A DNA stretch of 64,000 bases from Streptomyces olivochromogenes (GTDB lineage: Bacteria; Actinomycetota; Actinomycetes; Streptomycetales; Streptomycetaceae), in the NCBI RefSeq assembly GCF_001514115.1, contig NZ_KQ948463.1, forward strand, positions 62,001 through 126,000, in the 5' to 3' direction. The position numbers and the translations under genes were made by a program. Positions 50,801-58,980 of the stretch are shown here, in pieces. Numbering within the stretch: the stretch's first letter is position 1; every line of letters starts with the position of its first letter. The notes below the pieces were generated by a model. The model saw only the letters and a list, made by a program, of their open reading frames with translations, had not been told where the DNA came from and searched no databases.

Positions 50801-51357
50801 TCGCAGCCGTTGACCTTGCCGCCGCCCAGCTCGGCCAGTTCACCTGCCGACTTGGCGATCGCGTCGATCGCCTGGAGCAGCGGCTCCAGGACCGGGGCGA
50901 GGCTGTGCCGGAGCGTGGCGAACAGGGCGGCCCGTCCGACGGTGGGCAGTTGGCCCGCGCCGTTGTGCAGCGGGGTGACCTTCGGTTCGTCGACGCGCGG
51001 CGGCAGCCAGTCGGCGACCTCGTCGCGCAGGCTCGCCCGGAGCATCTTGGTCAGTTCGGGTGACGCGTCGAAGTTCGGCAGCAGGTTGTGGGTGGCCCGT
51101 GAGGTACGGGAGTACGCGGCCCGCAGCGAGGGGTCCACGTTGAACTGGGGCAGCCGCTGGAGGTCGGACTCGCTGTAGTCCGCGTAGACGAACTGGAGGC
51201 AGTCGGGCAACTGGTAGGGGGCGTGTCCGCTGAGGTGGCTGAGCGCGACGCCGTCCGGCCCGCACAGCTCGGCGCGCAGTTTGCGTTCCAGTTCGGCGCC
51301 GACCAGGCCACCGGTGCCGCCCAGGCCGACGAAGAGCATCGGCTGGAAGATCTTCAT
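47848..51357 (-). CDS. Tubulin/FtsZ-like protein (Tubulin_2 type)
   Basis: A 1169-residue cytosolic protein from ATG 51357 with GGGGAGGAAA upstream. It opens MKIFQPMLFVGLGGTGGLVG, the nucleotide-binding start of tubulin-like proteins, and has FVAFSVAGGTGAGIFLDYLH at about 189-208, the counterpart of the tubulin signature GGGTGSG. A GTPase-domain-like region is followed by some 700 residues of mostly helical sequence with no close parallel that I know, and an Asp/Arg-rich disordered tail. Tubulin_2 (PF13809) genes often accompany vWA and GTPase genes in bacterial operons. It may polymerise on GTP and scaffold the system; catalytic T7 loop residues could not be identified. Confidence 0.75.
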   Translation of the reverse strand: MKIFQPMLFVGLGGTGGLVGAELERKLRAELCGPDGVALSHLSGHAPYQLPDCLQFVYADYSESDLQRLPQFNVDPSLRAAYSRTSRATHNLLPNFDASPELTKMLRASLRDEVADWLPPRVDEPKVTPLHNGAGQLPTVGRAALFATLRHSLAPVLEPLLQAIDAIAKSAGELAELGGGKVNGCDVFVAFSVAGGTGAGIFLDYLHLINHAFQLRRFDGVKIYPLVVMPSSFSSAGGGGREAELNAARALVDLFRLVDAQNAPSEGTEIGDLDLDLDSGLGIRYPGTTPIRLRSGILPTAFLFSPTAGIRQDDLRRSIVSLVMSLIGTELGDSRPRGRATATDDDFQTFAASFINRGVHRSAVSPTGIGRQGVSTSLVASMTAPMDQLADLVAGRLLREAVTDLVERPRTALRDNAVPLIRQLFADSHLEELWERAQLAVPEPDPLPRGGKAIEQALGERVADMQRLLSDLQSLADRQAASMADRFAPRPAIDKLLQTVDPFLAERIVRGVPGSDEAIARIGFLGMLDSRSRAPQRPPGVTDQPPKTPRIKGRLAGMSPARWGDDDVQAALQEQDLWYQWRSRTVWHEAWREQQQQWQPPAATAGADLGRLVNAFRKHSDQERKISAQKGLELYEDRTGISYLLPPQRTLNHFYEDVVTRLIRREGMRENDDEAALLLRMIDGDIWREVHTLSRRNPDNAVAVVKAQLEGRITRLFAESGEHLEERPLLPAMGTLLAAAAGDADAADQVSKEALDLFGRKLTGLLPVGFTPEGTGPLRVLVTHPRVQAVEEVQEYLGKALRLPSDAKNSVEYRGVESDSVTVVLFRSEMSLTQVPEARKVLRQWARAKDSEQAQDVLRWRQRLGYRDSWMVSSEEDRRVILHRLLCCMWNGQVDVVDGDPSSPERLRLRLFPEKGAHVPGVRLRLGDFPGGVSSWAELLRSYERWTVLDDERTVEEYCSQLMGAQPLGLARSVSEPHPLFVELVEKTAPRQLELLAERRERGGERVEGWVRPLWEFWAKTLPAALDTEFGDQRAVQPTLRTLLEHVRGGTPAPRVRKEFPEPGRAVPDDDDWGTAPRASFDKYPSGTEERSRRASVDDYDDGYDADRGDRSDRVDRSDRGDRGDRVNGRSGGADRPSVPWDEPGDPGPYGDDGERERPRRNPWDGDPE

Positions 51358-51493
51358 GGGTTTCCTCCCCGCTTGCGGCCGTCGCGGCGGCCGGTTCGTG
51401 CTCGGTACGTCCGTGGAGTGCGCGCGGCACGGCGGCCGGACCGCGGTGCGGTGCGCGGGGGCGGCCCGGTGACGCGTCGGGCCGCCCGTGGCG

Positions 51494-53809
51494 TCACAGG
51501 TACGACCCGTACGAGCTCCCGCTCTCGCCGGTACCGGTCGCGGAGGTGGTGGAGCCCGCGGTCGTCCGCGCGGAGGGCCGCGGTCGGCGGACCTTCGAGG
51601 CGCGGGTGTCCTCACCGAGGGCCAGGCTCAGCGTGTCGGTCAACTGAACCTGGCCGCGGGCGGGCAGCGGGGTCCGGCCGCCGCCGCGCTTGCGCAGGAC
51701 CGCTCCGCCCTCGGGGCTGCGCTGGACGGCGTACGGGCCGTGGGCGCGCCGTTCGATGCGCGGGCTGCGGTGGGGTTCGACGACGGCGAACTCGTACCAC
51801 TGCTTGTGTCCGTGTCCGGCGAGGTGCTCCCCGAGGACGTTGCCCTCCGCGGAGACCAGCCGCAGCACCAGGCCGAACGGGTCCCTGCGGGTGCGGCGCT
51901 GGCGCAGCCAGGCGAGGACCGCCGCGGTGGCCAGCGCGATCAGTGCGGCGGCGGACACGAACGCCCACCAGAACTTCGCCCAGATGCCCGGCTCGGGTGT
52001 CACCCGGACCGAGAGCGGGGTGCGCACCAGTGTCCGGTCGTGGTCGGTGGTGTCGACCACGGTCACGGTGCCGCCGAGTCGCAGCCCGCCGTCGCCGAGG
52101 CGGTCGCCGAAGACGTCGCGGGGGGCGACCTCGACCGTGACCTTCCGGGTGCCGGACTCGCCGGGCTTCACCTGGATCTCGGCCGGGGTGACCGTGAGCA
52201 GCCCGGACTTGAGGTCGGCGACGGACAGCCGCAGGGTGTGCGGGGTGTCGCTGGTGTTGTGGACGGCCAGCGTGCCGGTGACTTTGGAGCCGGGGTGGGT
52301 GTTCGCGGTGGGCAGTTCGAGCGCGGTGGTGACGGGCAGTGCGCCGGGTGCGATCTGGCCGCCCTCGCTGCGGGTGTCGGCGCTCAGCCCCGAGGCCGTC
52401 AGCGTGCCGCTCACCTTCAGTGCCCCGTCGGCGCTCTTGGGGATCCCGACGGAACCGGTGAAGGAGCCGTCGCTCGCCTTGGAGTCGGGCCCCTGGCCGT
52501 CGTCGGTGAGGCGCAGCGCCAGCGGCTCGAAGCCGTCGCCGGTCAGTTCACTGCGGACGCGCAGCCCCTCGTAGTCGCGCGCGTCCTTGATCTCGTAACC
52601 CTCGCGGGTCTGCAGGCGCATGGTCACCGTGACCTTCTCGCCGGCCTGCGGGGACGGCGGGTCCATGGTGATGGCGCCGCGCAACTCGCCCTGCCACAGC
52701 ACGCTGACGGCGACGGGCACCGAGCGGTGGCCCTCCGGCGCCTCGGCCTTCACGCGCCAGGTGCCGGGCACCGGATCGACGATCTTCAGCGCCTCCACGG
52801 TGCCGCTGCCGCCCGCCAGCTCGAATCCCGACTTGCGGTACGTCCCCGTGGTGGGGACCTGGTGGCCGTTGGGGTCGAGGTAGGTGATCTTCACCTGGGG
52901 GTCGCCCTTGTCGACGACGATGCTGCCCACGGTCGCCAGCGGGGAGATGCCGATCTCCAGGGTGGCGGGCGGCCGCTTGCTGGGGCCCTGTTCGTGGCGC
53001 AGGCAGTGGGCGGCGGCGAAGATCTTCTCCAGCATGGGGCCGACGTCCTTGGCCCCGGAGACCTTGCCCGCACTCGGGCGGGCGGAGGGCAGTTCGACGC
53101 AGCCCTTCTGGTATCCACCGGCGGCGATCCGGTCGAGCTGCGCCTTGTCCGGGTCGGGTCCGAAGCCGAGCGGCCAGATCTGTACGTGCTGGGCGGCGGC
53201 GTTCTCGAGTTCCTGCGTCAGCTGCTGTTCGCCCTCGTCCTTGCGGTGCGCGGGGTCGCCGTACTTGGGGCTGTCCTGGACGTCCAGCTTTCCGTCGGTG
53301 AGGAGGAACAGCACGCGGGGCTGGGAGGGGTCGGTGCCGGTGGTGAGGTCGTGGACTCCCTGGCGTATCGCGCTCGGGAAGTCGGTGCCGGTGCCCTCGT
53401 TCTTCGTGCGGCCGCGCAGCTTGCCGACGCAGGTGCCGATCGTCTCGCGGCCCGCCGCGTCCAGCGTGGTGCGCGGGCAGACGGGGTCCACCGCGCGCTG
53501 GGCGCCGGACTCGGCGGCGGCGAAACCGAAGACGGTGGCGTGGGAGGACGAGGAGACGTCGCCGAGCGCGATGCGTGCGGCGGCGGCCTTCTCGGCCTTC
53601 ATGTCCTCGGGCGCGAGGCTGGCGGACTCGTCCACGGCGATGGAGTAGTTGACCGCCGGGAAGGCGGGTTCGGAATCCGCCGCCGGCACCGGATCATGAC
53701 CGGCGGGTGCCAGCAGGGACACGAGCACCGCCATACCGCCGAGCGCGCCGACCGCGGCGCGGCGCACCCGGCCCCTTCCTGTCTGCCGTCTTCCCGTGAT
53801 GCTTTCCAC
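51494..53809 (-). CDS. Exported, membrane-anchored vWA domain protein
   Basis: A 771-residue protein from GTG 53809 (GGGGGACGG upstream). A signal peptide (VGALGGMAVLVSLLAPAGHD) leads to a vWA domain at about 50-270 with an intact MIDAS: DESAS (60-64), GTGTDF and LTDGK. Several Ig-like beta-domains follow (about 290-600: HNTSDTPHTLRLSVADLKSG and others). One membrane span (AKFWWAFVSAAALIALATAA) is followed by a C-terminal cytosolic tail of about 140 residues. Metal-dependent ligand binding outside the cell could be passed to the cytosolic GTPase/tubulin proteins encoded around it. It lies between the PycTM-like and tubulin-like genes, 57 and 136 bp apart. Confidence 0.8.
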   Translation of the reverse strand: MESITGRRQTGRGRVRRAAVGALGGMAVLVSLLAPAGHDPVPAADSEPAFPAVNYSIAVDESASLAPEDMKAEKAAAARIALGDVSSSSHATVFGFAAAESGAQRAVDPVCPRTTLDAAGRETIGTCVGKLRGRTKNEGTGTDFPSAIRQGVHDLTTGTDPSQPRVLFLLTDGKLDVQDSPKYGDPAHRKDEGEQQLTQELENAAAQHVQIWPLGFGPDPDKAQLDRIAAGGYQKGCVELPSARPSAGKVSGAKDVGPMLEKIFAAAHCLRHEQGPSKRPPATLEIGISPLATVGSIVVDKGDPQVKITYLDPNGHQVPTTGTYRKSGFELAGGSGTVEALKIVDPVPGTWRVKAEAPEGHRSVPVAVSVLWQGELRGAITMDPPSPQAGEKVTVTMRLQTREGYEIKDARDYEGLRVRSELTGDGFEPLALRLTDDGQGPDSKASDGSFTGSVGIPKSADGALKVSGTLTASGLSADTRSEGGQIAPGALPVTTALELPTANTHPGSKVTGTLAVHNTSDTPHTLRLSVADLKSGLLTVTPAEIQVKPGESGTRKVTVEVAPRDVFGDRLGDGGLRLGGTVTVVDTTDHDRTLVRTPLSVRVTPEPGIWAKFWWAFVSAAALIALATAAVLAWLRQRRTRRDPFGLVLRLVSAEGNVLGEHLAGHGHKQWYEFAVVEPHRSPRIERRAHGPYAVQRSPEGGAVLRKRGGGRTPLPARGQVQLTDTLSLALGEDTRASKVRRPRPSARTTAGSTTSATGTGESGSSYGSYL

Positions 53810-53866
53810 GGCCGTCCCCCTGGTTCCTTGGTTCGTCTCTGTGTCGTGTACGTGCTGTGCCGCGTG

Positions 53867-54415
53867 TCAGCGGGCGGTCAGGCTCCAGGCCAGCGCCAGC
53901 GCCGTGGAAGGGGCGAGCGAGCCCACTCCCCAGCGGATGGCCCGGTACTTGGCGGACAGGATCGAGCTGACGTCCACGGCCTGGACGAGCAGCCATCCGG
54001 CGGTGTCGCGTCCGGCCTCGGTGACGTCGGCGGACAGCCCCGCGAGGTCGCGGGGGGCCAGCAGGTCGCCGAAGTACGTCACCCCGTCCCGGCCGCGGAC
54101 CGTGCGGGTGCGCGGCATGAGCGCCCCGACCAGCGCGGTCACCGCGACCACCCAGAGCACGCTCGCGAGGATCAGCGTCACGTCGGCGAGCCCGCGCCAG
54201 TCGGGCGGGCCGTGCCGCCCGATCAGGAACGCGGGCAGCGCCAGCGTTCCCGAGAGCAGTACGGCCGCTTTCGCGTCGGCCCGGCCGAGGTCCTCCCTGA
54301 CCGTGCTCAGCAGCCGTTCGGCGATGCGCTCCCCCCGGTCGGACCCGTGCGGACCCCCGTCCGGCACGGGCCCGACCGGGTCGCAGGAGGTGCGCGCCGG
54401 GCCGTCGCCGGTCAC
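53867..54415 (-). CDS. PycTM-like membrane effector
   Basis: A 182-residue membrane protein. An amphipathic helix (RIAERLLSTVREDLGRADAK) leads directly into TM1 (AAVLLSGTLALPAFLIG); TM2 is VTLILASVLWVVAVTALVGA; a soluble segment and a third, weaker hydrophobic helix end the protein. The helix-ADAKAA-TM pattern is that of the Pycsar effector PycTM family (PF18967), which, on binding cyclic UMP or CMP, damages the membrane to abort phage infection. GTG 54415 lies right behind GGAGGAGG and overlaps the SPFH gene stop (GTGA); ATG 54439 is less likely. A cyclase is encoded three genes upstream in the same operon. Assignment is by pattern; without a search I cannot exclude another two-TM family. 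Confidence 0.7.
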   Translation of the reverse strand: MTGDGPARTSCDPVGPVPDGGPHGSDRGERIAERLLSTVREDLGRADAKAAVLLSGTLALPAFLIGRHGPPDWRGLADVTLILASVLWVVAVTALVGALMPRTRTVRGRDGVTYFGDLLAPRDLAGLSADVTEAGRDTAGWLLVQAVDVSSILSAKYRAIRWGVGSLAPSTALALAWSLTAR

Positions 54416-55509
54416 CGGTCCTCCTCCGCCCAGGACCATCCGTCGTCCCGGGAGCGTGTGCGGCGGCGCGGCGGTTCGGGTTCGGCGTCCTGGGGGTCGC
54501 CCGAGTAGGGCTCTCTCGCGCGTGGTCCCCGGTCCGCCCGGGAGGGCGGTTCGTCCGCCACCCAGTCCGGCGTGAACGGCTCGTCGGCGGCCGGCGCCAG
54601 CTGCGGTGTCTCGCGGCGGGCGGGCAGCGAGCCGATGGGCCCCTGGAGGGGGTGGCGACCCTGGTTGAGGAGGTTGAGGGCCTGTGTCTCCATGTCGTTG
54701 GACTGGATCTGGCCGCTGGCGACCATGGCGAAGAGCCGGTCGACACGTTCCTTCTCGTCCTGCCGCCCCTCCTGGCGGATCTTCTCCAGGAAGTCCTTGG
54801 CCGCCTCGGGCTCGGCCGCCAGCATGTAGCTGAGCTGTTCCAGCTCACCGCCCTGCAGCATCTTGCGGAACGCGGCCTGATGCACCCGGGTCACCTCGGC
54901 CGAGGCGTGCGCGTCCCGGATGCCGTCCATGTGCTCGATCGTCCGGTCGTCCACCCGCAGGCGGACGTACAGCCTTACCCGCAGGCCGAGTTCGGTGCCC
55001 AGCTCGGCCCAGCGACTGCCGGCGCACTCCAGGGTGATGGCACGGTCGGCCTGTTCGGCCTGGGTCACCCGGTAGGCCGAGGACACCTCGCGCAGCCGCT
55101 CCAGCACCGGGGCGGTGAGCCGCTGGGCGACGTCGGTGACGACCTCGGTGGCGGCCAGATGGGGATCGGTCACCGTCCAGTGGATGTCCACCTCGGCCTT
55201 GAAGAAGGTCGTCCCACCCGCGGCGGGCAACTCCATCTGAAGCGTCGTCACATAGGTGCCCAGCGCGATCTCGCAGACGGTGTACGGCCGGGCCAGCGCC
55301 CGCTTGTCGACGTGCCGGACACCGGAGACGGTGACCACGCTGTAGCCGCCGTTGCGGTAGAACAGCACCGAGGCCTTCTGGGCGCTCACCTGCGGGAACC
55401 CGCCCGTCGGCGCGTACTCCCGCAGGAAGGGACCCACCGGCCCCGCGGCCGCCTTCCGCGCCCTCAGCCGCTCCCTCGCCTTCGCCCTCGCGTCCTGGTC
55501 CTCAGCCAT
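54412..55509 (-). CDS. SPFH/band-7-like protein
   Basis: A 365-residue cytosolic protein. Residues 20-190 follow the SPFH/prohibitin pattern: SVLFYRNGGYSVVTVSGVRH, YTVCEIALGTYVTTLQMELP, FFKAEVDIHWTVTDPHLAAT, then a helix starting VVTDVAQRLTAPVLERLREV; a coiled helix (ASAEVTRVHQAAFRKMLQGG) and a Pro/Arg-rich tail follow. There is no membrane anchor, unlike flotillins. SPFH proteins form ring-like scaffolds at membranes; here it probably holds the effector or NTPases of the operon. It begins at ATG 55509, overlapping the P-loop/HEAT stop by 8 bp, and ends overlapping the PycTM-like start. Confidence 0.75.
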   Translation of the reverse strand: MAEDQDARAKARERLRARKAAAGPVGPFLREYAPTGGFPQVSAQKASVLFYRNGGYSVVTVSGVRHVDKRALARPYTVCEIALGTYVTTLQMELPAAGGTTFFKAEVDIHWTVTDPHLAATEVVTDVAQRLTAPVLERLREVSSAYRVTQAEQADRAITLECAGSRWAELGTELGLRVRLYVRLRVDDRTIEHMDGIRDAHASAEVTRVHQAAFRKMLQGGELEQLSYMLAAEPEAAKDFLEKIRQEGRQDEKERVDRLFAMVASGQIQSNDMETQALNLLNQGRHPLQGPIGSLPARRETPQLAPAADEPFTPDWVADEPPSRADRGPRAREPYSGDPQDAEPEPPRRRTRSRDDGWSWAEEDR

Positions 55510-58024
55510 GGCTGTCCTCCTCGCCCGTCCTCTCCCGCGTCGGGACGGCGAGCCACCACAGGGCACGCGCAGAAGCGTCGGGGAGCGGATTCTCCGGATC
55601 GTTCATCATTCGGCGCAGCAGCCAGTCCAGCCGCCGCCGGTCGTTCTCCTCGGTCGCCAGCGCGGGCAGCAGCGCCGCCAGCCCCGGCCGGGTCCCCTCG
55701 GTGCCGTCCCCGCGCACCGCCGAACGCAGCAGGGACTCCAGCGCGTCCAGGGCCACATCCTTCGAGCGCGCCGTGTTCAGCGCGCTCCACATCAAGTCGG
55801 CCATGGGGAGCACGAGTTCGGGGCGGGGGACGGCGAGGGCGAGCGGCAGTGGCCAGTCGGCGCGGTCGGCCAGCGGGGAGTCGGGCTCGTCGGACAGCAC
55901 CTCGTCCACCGAGGTCACGGCGAGCCGGACGGTGGTCACCAGACCGAGGTCCTGGTACTCCGCGCGCTTGTGGTGGGTCCAGTCGGCCATCCGTCGCAGC
56001 ACCTTGGCACCGTCCGGGAGTGCCAGCAGCCGTACGGCGTTGAACGAGGCGACCGCCAGCTGCTCCCCGTCGTCGCGGACCCCGATGCGGGCCAGGGCGT
56101 CCAGGGCGTCCTCCGTCGTGTCCGCGGCGTTCCCGTATCCCAGTGCCATCGCCGCGGTCCAGCGCAGCGACTTCGTCCCGTACCTGCTCCAGTCGTCGAC
56201 CAGCTTGCGTACCGCCTTGCGGTGCGAGGCGTGACCGGCCGCCTGGTCGAGCGTGGTGGCCGCGAAGATCCTCCGGCGGGGCGTGGCCGCCTCGGCGAGC
56301 GGCCGGATCAGCTCCGCGTATCCGTGGTCGAAGTCCCGTGCGCACAGCTCCCCGGCGGCCACCGCTGCGCGCATCCACACCTGGGGGCGTGGATCGTCCG
56401 CGAGCAGCCGCAGCCAGCGCACGATCGGTGCCCGGACGGGGAAGTGCCGGTCCCAGATCTCGGTCAGCACCGCGGAGGGCAGGGCGGATCCCCGGTACCA
56501 GATCAGCCGGGCCGGAACCTCGGTCCCGGCCACCTCGAGCCGGCCGTCGGTCAGTTCGGCTCGGGAGAGAGCGAGATCGGCTTCCGGGTCGTCGCAGAAC
56601 AGCGGGCGGGCCGGGGTGTGGTCCGGATCGCACTGCACGGACAGTTCCCAGGTCAGCAGGTGGGCGGCGGCGGCCACGGCGCTGTGCGAGGCGCCGCCCA
56701 GTACGGCGAGCGCGATACGGAACGCCACCGGGTGGAACAGGGCCGCCGTACCCGGCCGTCCCGCGCCGCCCTCCGGCTCGGTGGGAGGTGCCGTCAGCGC
56801 CCGGTCCACTCCGGCGAACCACTCCTGGGCCTGGTCGGCGGCGAGGCTGCGGCAACCGGCCAGCAGCTCGTCCCGGGAGACCTCCCCCAGTTGGTGTGCG
56901 GCCAGCAGCGAGGCGAGCAACTCGGCCTCGGCGGGGCGCAGGTCCTTCAGTCCGACCGCGTCCGTGACGTCCTGGCGGACCGCCAGTTCCTCCGCCCCGG
57001 CGAGCAGGTCCGCCAGCCGGACCTCACCGTCCGGGGCGGCGGCGACATGCTCCTCCAGCCGTTCCCGTAACCGGGTGGTGAGCAGTTCCTGGGTGGGTGC
57101 GGGAGGGCAGAGCCTGCCGTACCGCCCGGCCAGCAGCGGGTTGGCCGCCGACCCGACCGTGACGACGACCACCGCGTACGACGCGCACCGGGCCAGGGCC
57201 GCGGCGAGCCCGTCGAGGTCCATCTCGTCCGGGGGCAGCGCACCGGGCCCGGTGAGGGAGAGCTCCAGCAGGTACCCGGTGCCGCGCCGCGCCTCCTCGC
57301 CCTCGCCGGCCAGGGAGCCCGCCAACTTCCGCACCCCACCGTCCGGATCGACCCGGCGCACCCGGGATCCGGCCCCGGGCTCCGTGCCCGTGGCGTCCGC
57401 CGCGAGGCCGGTGACCTCGTCGAGGAGCGAGAGCGCGGTGCTGGTGCGTCCGGTGCCGGGGGCGGCGCCGAGCACCAGCAGCCGACGGGCGCCGAGGGCG
57501 TTGCGCAGCTGTACGTATCCCTGCGGTTCCACATGGACGCGGCGGAGCCTGCGCAGTTCCTCGTCGGGCACGGGTCCGCTGCGCATCCCCGCGCCGGAGT
57601 GGCGGGCGTCCATCCGCAGGTGGATGTCGCCGATGTGGGCGCTCTGGAAGTACGAGCGGTCGAAGCTGTTGAGGTCCCGGCCGGTGTCGAACAGCATCCG
57701 GGTGGCGCGGCGGGCCCGCGAGGCGGCGGCGAGGTCGGTGGTCCCGTCCTCGCCCTGCTCCTCGGCGAGCGGGTCGCGGGTGTGCTCCTTGAACCGCCCC
57801 GCGGCGCGCTCGCGTTCCTCCTCCTGCTTCTTCCCCTGGTCCTTCTTGGCGTCGCCCTCTTCCGGGGCGTCGTTGCCTGCGGCTCCCTCGTCGCCTTCGG
57901 CCTTGCCCTCGTCGGCACGGGGCGGGTCGTTCCTGGCCTTCCCGTCGGCCTCGGGCGCACGGCCGTCGGCCCCCTTGCGGGGTGCGGGCTCGGCGCCGCC
58001 GCCCGCTTGCTGATCGTCGGTCAC
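55502..58024 (-). CDS. P-loop NTPase with HEAT-like repeats
   Basis: An 840-residue cytosolic protein. The first 85 residues are a charged, disordered tail. A short motif SYFQSAHIGDIHLRMD (about 124-139) precedes the P-loop at about 186-194 (LVLGAAPGTGRTSTALSLLD). I could not see a clear Walker B acid; the expected strand reads SYAVVVVTVG. From about 480 on the sequence is all-helical, with HEAT-like pairs (PIVRWLRLLADDPRPQVWMR, AAVAAGELCARDF, RWTAAMALGYGNAAD). This recalls STAND-type signal NTPases whose repeats sense a ligand. GTG 58024 follows GAAGGG and lies 5 bp from the cyclase stop, so the two genes are translationally linked. Confidence 0.7.
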   Translation of the reverse strand: MTDDQQAGGGAEPAPRKGADGRAPEADGKARNDPPRADEGKAEGDEGAAGNDAPEEGDAKKDQGKKQEEERERAAGRFKEHTRDPLAEEQGEDGTTDLAAASRARRATRMLFDTGRDLNSFDRSYFQSAHIGDIHLRMDARHSGAGMRSGPVPDEELRRLRRVHVEPQGYVQLRNALGARRLLVLGAAPGTGRTSTALSLLDEVTGLAADATGTEPGAGSRVRRVDPDGGVRKLAGSLAGEGEEARRGTGYLLELSLTGPGALPPDEMDLDGLAAALARCASYAVVVVTVGSAANPLLAGRYGRLCPPAPTQELLTTRLRERLEEHVAAAPDGEVRLADLLAGAEELAVRQDVTDAVGLKDLRPAEAELLASLLAAHQLGEVSRDELLAGCRSLAADQAQEWFAGVDRALTAPPTEPEGGAGRPGTAALFHPVAFRIALAVLGGASHSAVAAAAHLLTWELSVQCDPDHTPARPLFCDDPEADLALSRAELTDGRLEVAGTEVPARLIWYRGSALPSAVLTEIWDRHFPVRAPIVRWLRLLADDPRPQVWMRAAVAAGELCARDFDHGYAELIRPLAEAATPRRRIFAATTLDQAAGHASHRKAVRKLVDDWSRYGTKSLRWTAAMALGYGNAADTTEDALDALARIGVRDDGEQLAVASFNAVRLLALPDGAKVLRRMADWTHHKRAEYQDLGLVTTVRLAVTSVDEVLSDEPDSPLADRADWPLPLALAVPRPELVLPMADLMWSALNTARSKDVALDALESLLRSAVRGDGTEGTRPGLAALLPALATEENDRRRLDWLLRRMMNDPENPLPDASARALWWLAVPTRERTGEEDSHG

Positions 58025-58029
58025 TGCGA

Positions 58030-58866
58030 TCAGCCCTTCCGTCGGCCGGCGTCGCCGGTGGTCCGCCCGATGTGCACGGGCTGCTGGTAGACGTTGTCGC
58101 TGTGCTGCGACATGTCGCCGTGGACGGTGTAGCGGGCACCAGGGCCGTCGGCCGGGTCGTCACACTTGACGTCCTGGACTTCCTGGACGTCATCGGCGCG
58201 ACCGGCGGTCGTGTCCGCGTTGGGCGGCGGGTCAGCGGCCGGTGCGGCAGGCGGTACGGGTGCGGCGGGGATCTGCGGAGCGGGTCGGCCTGGAAGGTGG
58301 AACCAGGCGGTGACCTCGCCCTCCTTGAGCTCCAGGCGGGCGGAGGAGTAGTGCGCGGGCTCGATGAACTTGCCGCCGCCGCTGACCACGTCCTCGTAGA
58401 GCGACTGGGAGGTCACCAGCACGAGGTCGGCCCGCTCGGCGTCCAGCAGTCGCCGGGCGAGCGGCGAGTCGGCCAGCCGGCAGGCGAGGTCGACCGCGCG
58501 CCCGCTGATGCCCCGGCCGTCGTGCCGGACAGGCCCGACGTGCATGCCCACCCGAAGCCCGAGGGGGACACGCAGGCCGCGGTTCTCGTCCCGCAGATTC
58601 TCGTGCACCTCGACCATCCACAGGCCGAGCAGCCGGGTCACCGCGATCCGGCCGACCACCGACAGCAGCACACCGTCGCCGCGGTCCTCCATGTGTACGG
58701 CGTCGCGCGCCACCTTGGCGTGGGTGAAGGCCGCCTCCAGCACCCGGTAGATCCGCTCGCGCATGCGCTGCTTGTCGACGTCGTCGTACTCCCCGGAACG
58801 CCGGGCGTCGACGCTGATCACCAACTCGTAGCGTGCTTCGGTGAGATCCATCGCGTCGTGGTCCAC
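58030..58866 (-). CDS. Class III nucleotidyl cyclase, Pycsar-like context
   Basis: A 278-residue protein with a class III cyclase fold. The two metal-binding aspartates are at the expected places: ELVISVDARRSG (Asp20) and HMEDRGDGVLLSV (Asp64). The later LRVGMHVGPV and GISGRAVDLACRLADS correspond to the dimer arm and the N-x3-R transition-state region; Asn is replaced by Asp and Arg is kept. Residues 190-255 are a Pro/Ala linker; the tail YTVHGDMSQHSDNVYQQPVH resembles short oligomerisation motifs of conflict proteins. No sensor domain is fused. With a PycTM-like gene in the same operon it may make cUMP or cCMP on infection. GTG 58866 (AAGGGGG upstream) is chosen over GTG 58890. Confidence 0.72.
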   Translation of the reverse strand: MDHDAMDLTEARYELVISVDARRSGEYDDVDKQRMRERIYRVLEAAFTHAKVARDAVHMEDRGDGVLLSVVGRIAVTRLLGLWMVEVHENLRDENRGLRVPLGLRVGMHVGPVRHDGRGISGRAVDLACRLADSPLARRLLDAERADLVLVTSQSLYEDVVSGGGKFIEPAHYSSARLELKEGEVTAWFHLPGRPAPQIPAAPVPPAAPAADPPPNADTTAGRADDVQEVQDVKCDDPADGPGARYTVHGDMSQHSDNVYQQPVHIGRTTGDAGRRKG

Positions 58867-58932
58867 CCCGTGCCCCCTTGCTCTCTCCACTTGCCGTCCC
58901 CCTCAGCGTCGGGCCCGGGGACGAGGGCCGTC

Positions 58933-58948
58933 TGTAGCCGTTTACACA
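58933..58948. promoter_or_regulatory. Possible CRP-type operator before the cyclase gene
   Basis: TGTAGCCGTTTACACA is an imperfect dyad with TGT/ACA ends and a 6-bp centre, the spacing of CRP/FNR sites (TGTGA-N6-TCACA). It lies 67 bp before the cyclase start and just downstream of the CRP-like gene. Only the outer three positions of each arm match, so this is a guess. Confidence 0.3.
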
Positions 58949-58980
58949 CGACGAGGCGTGGGTTACGACAAGGCGTGGGT

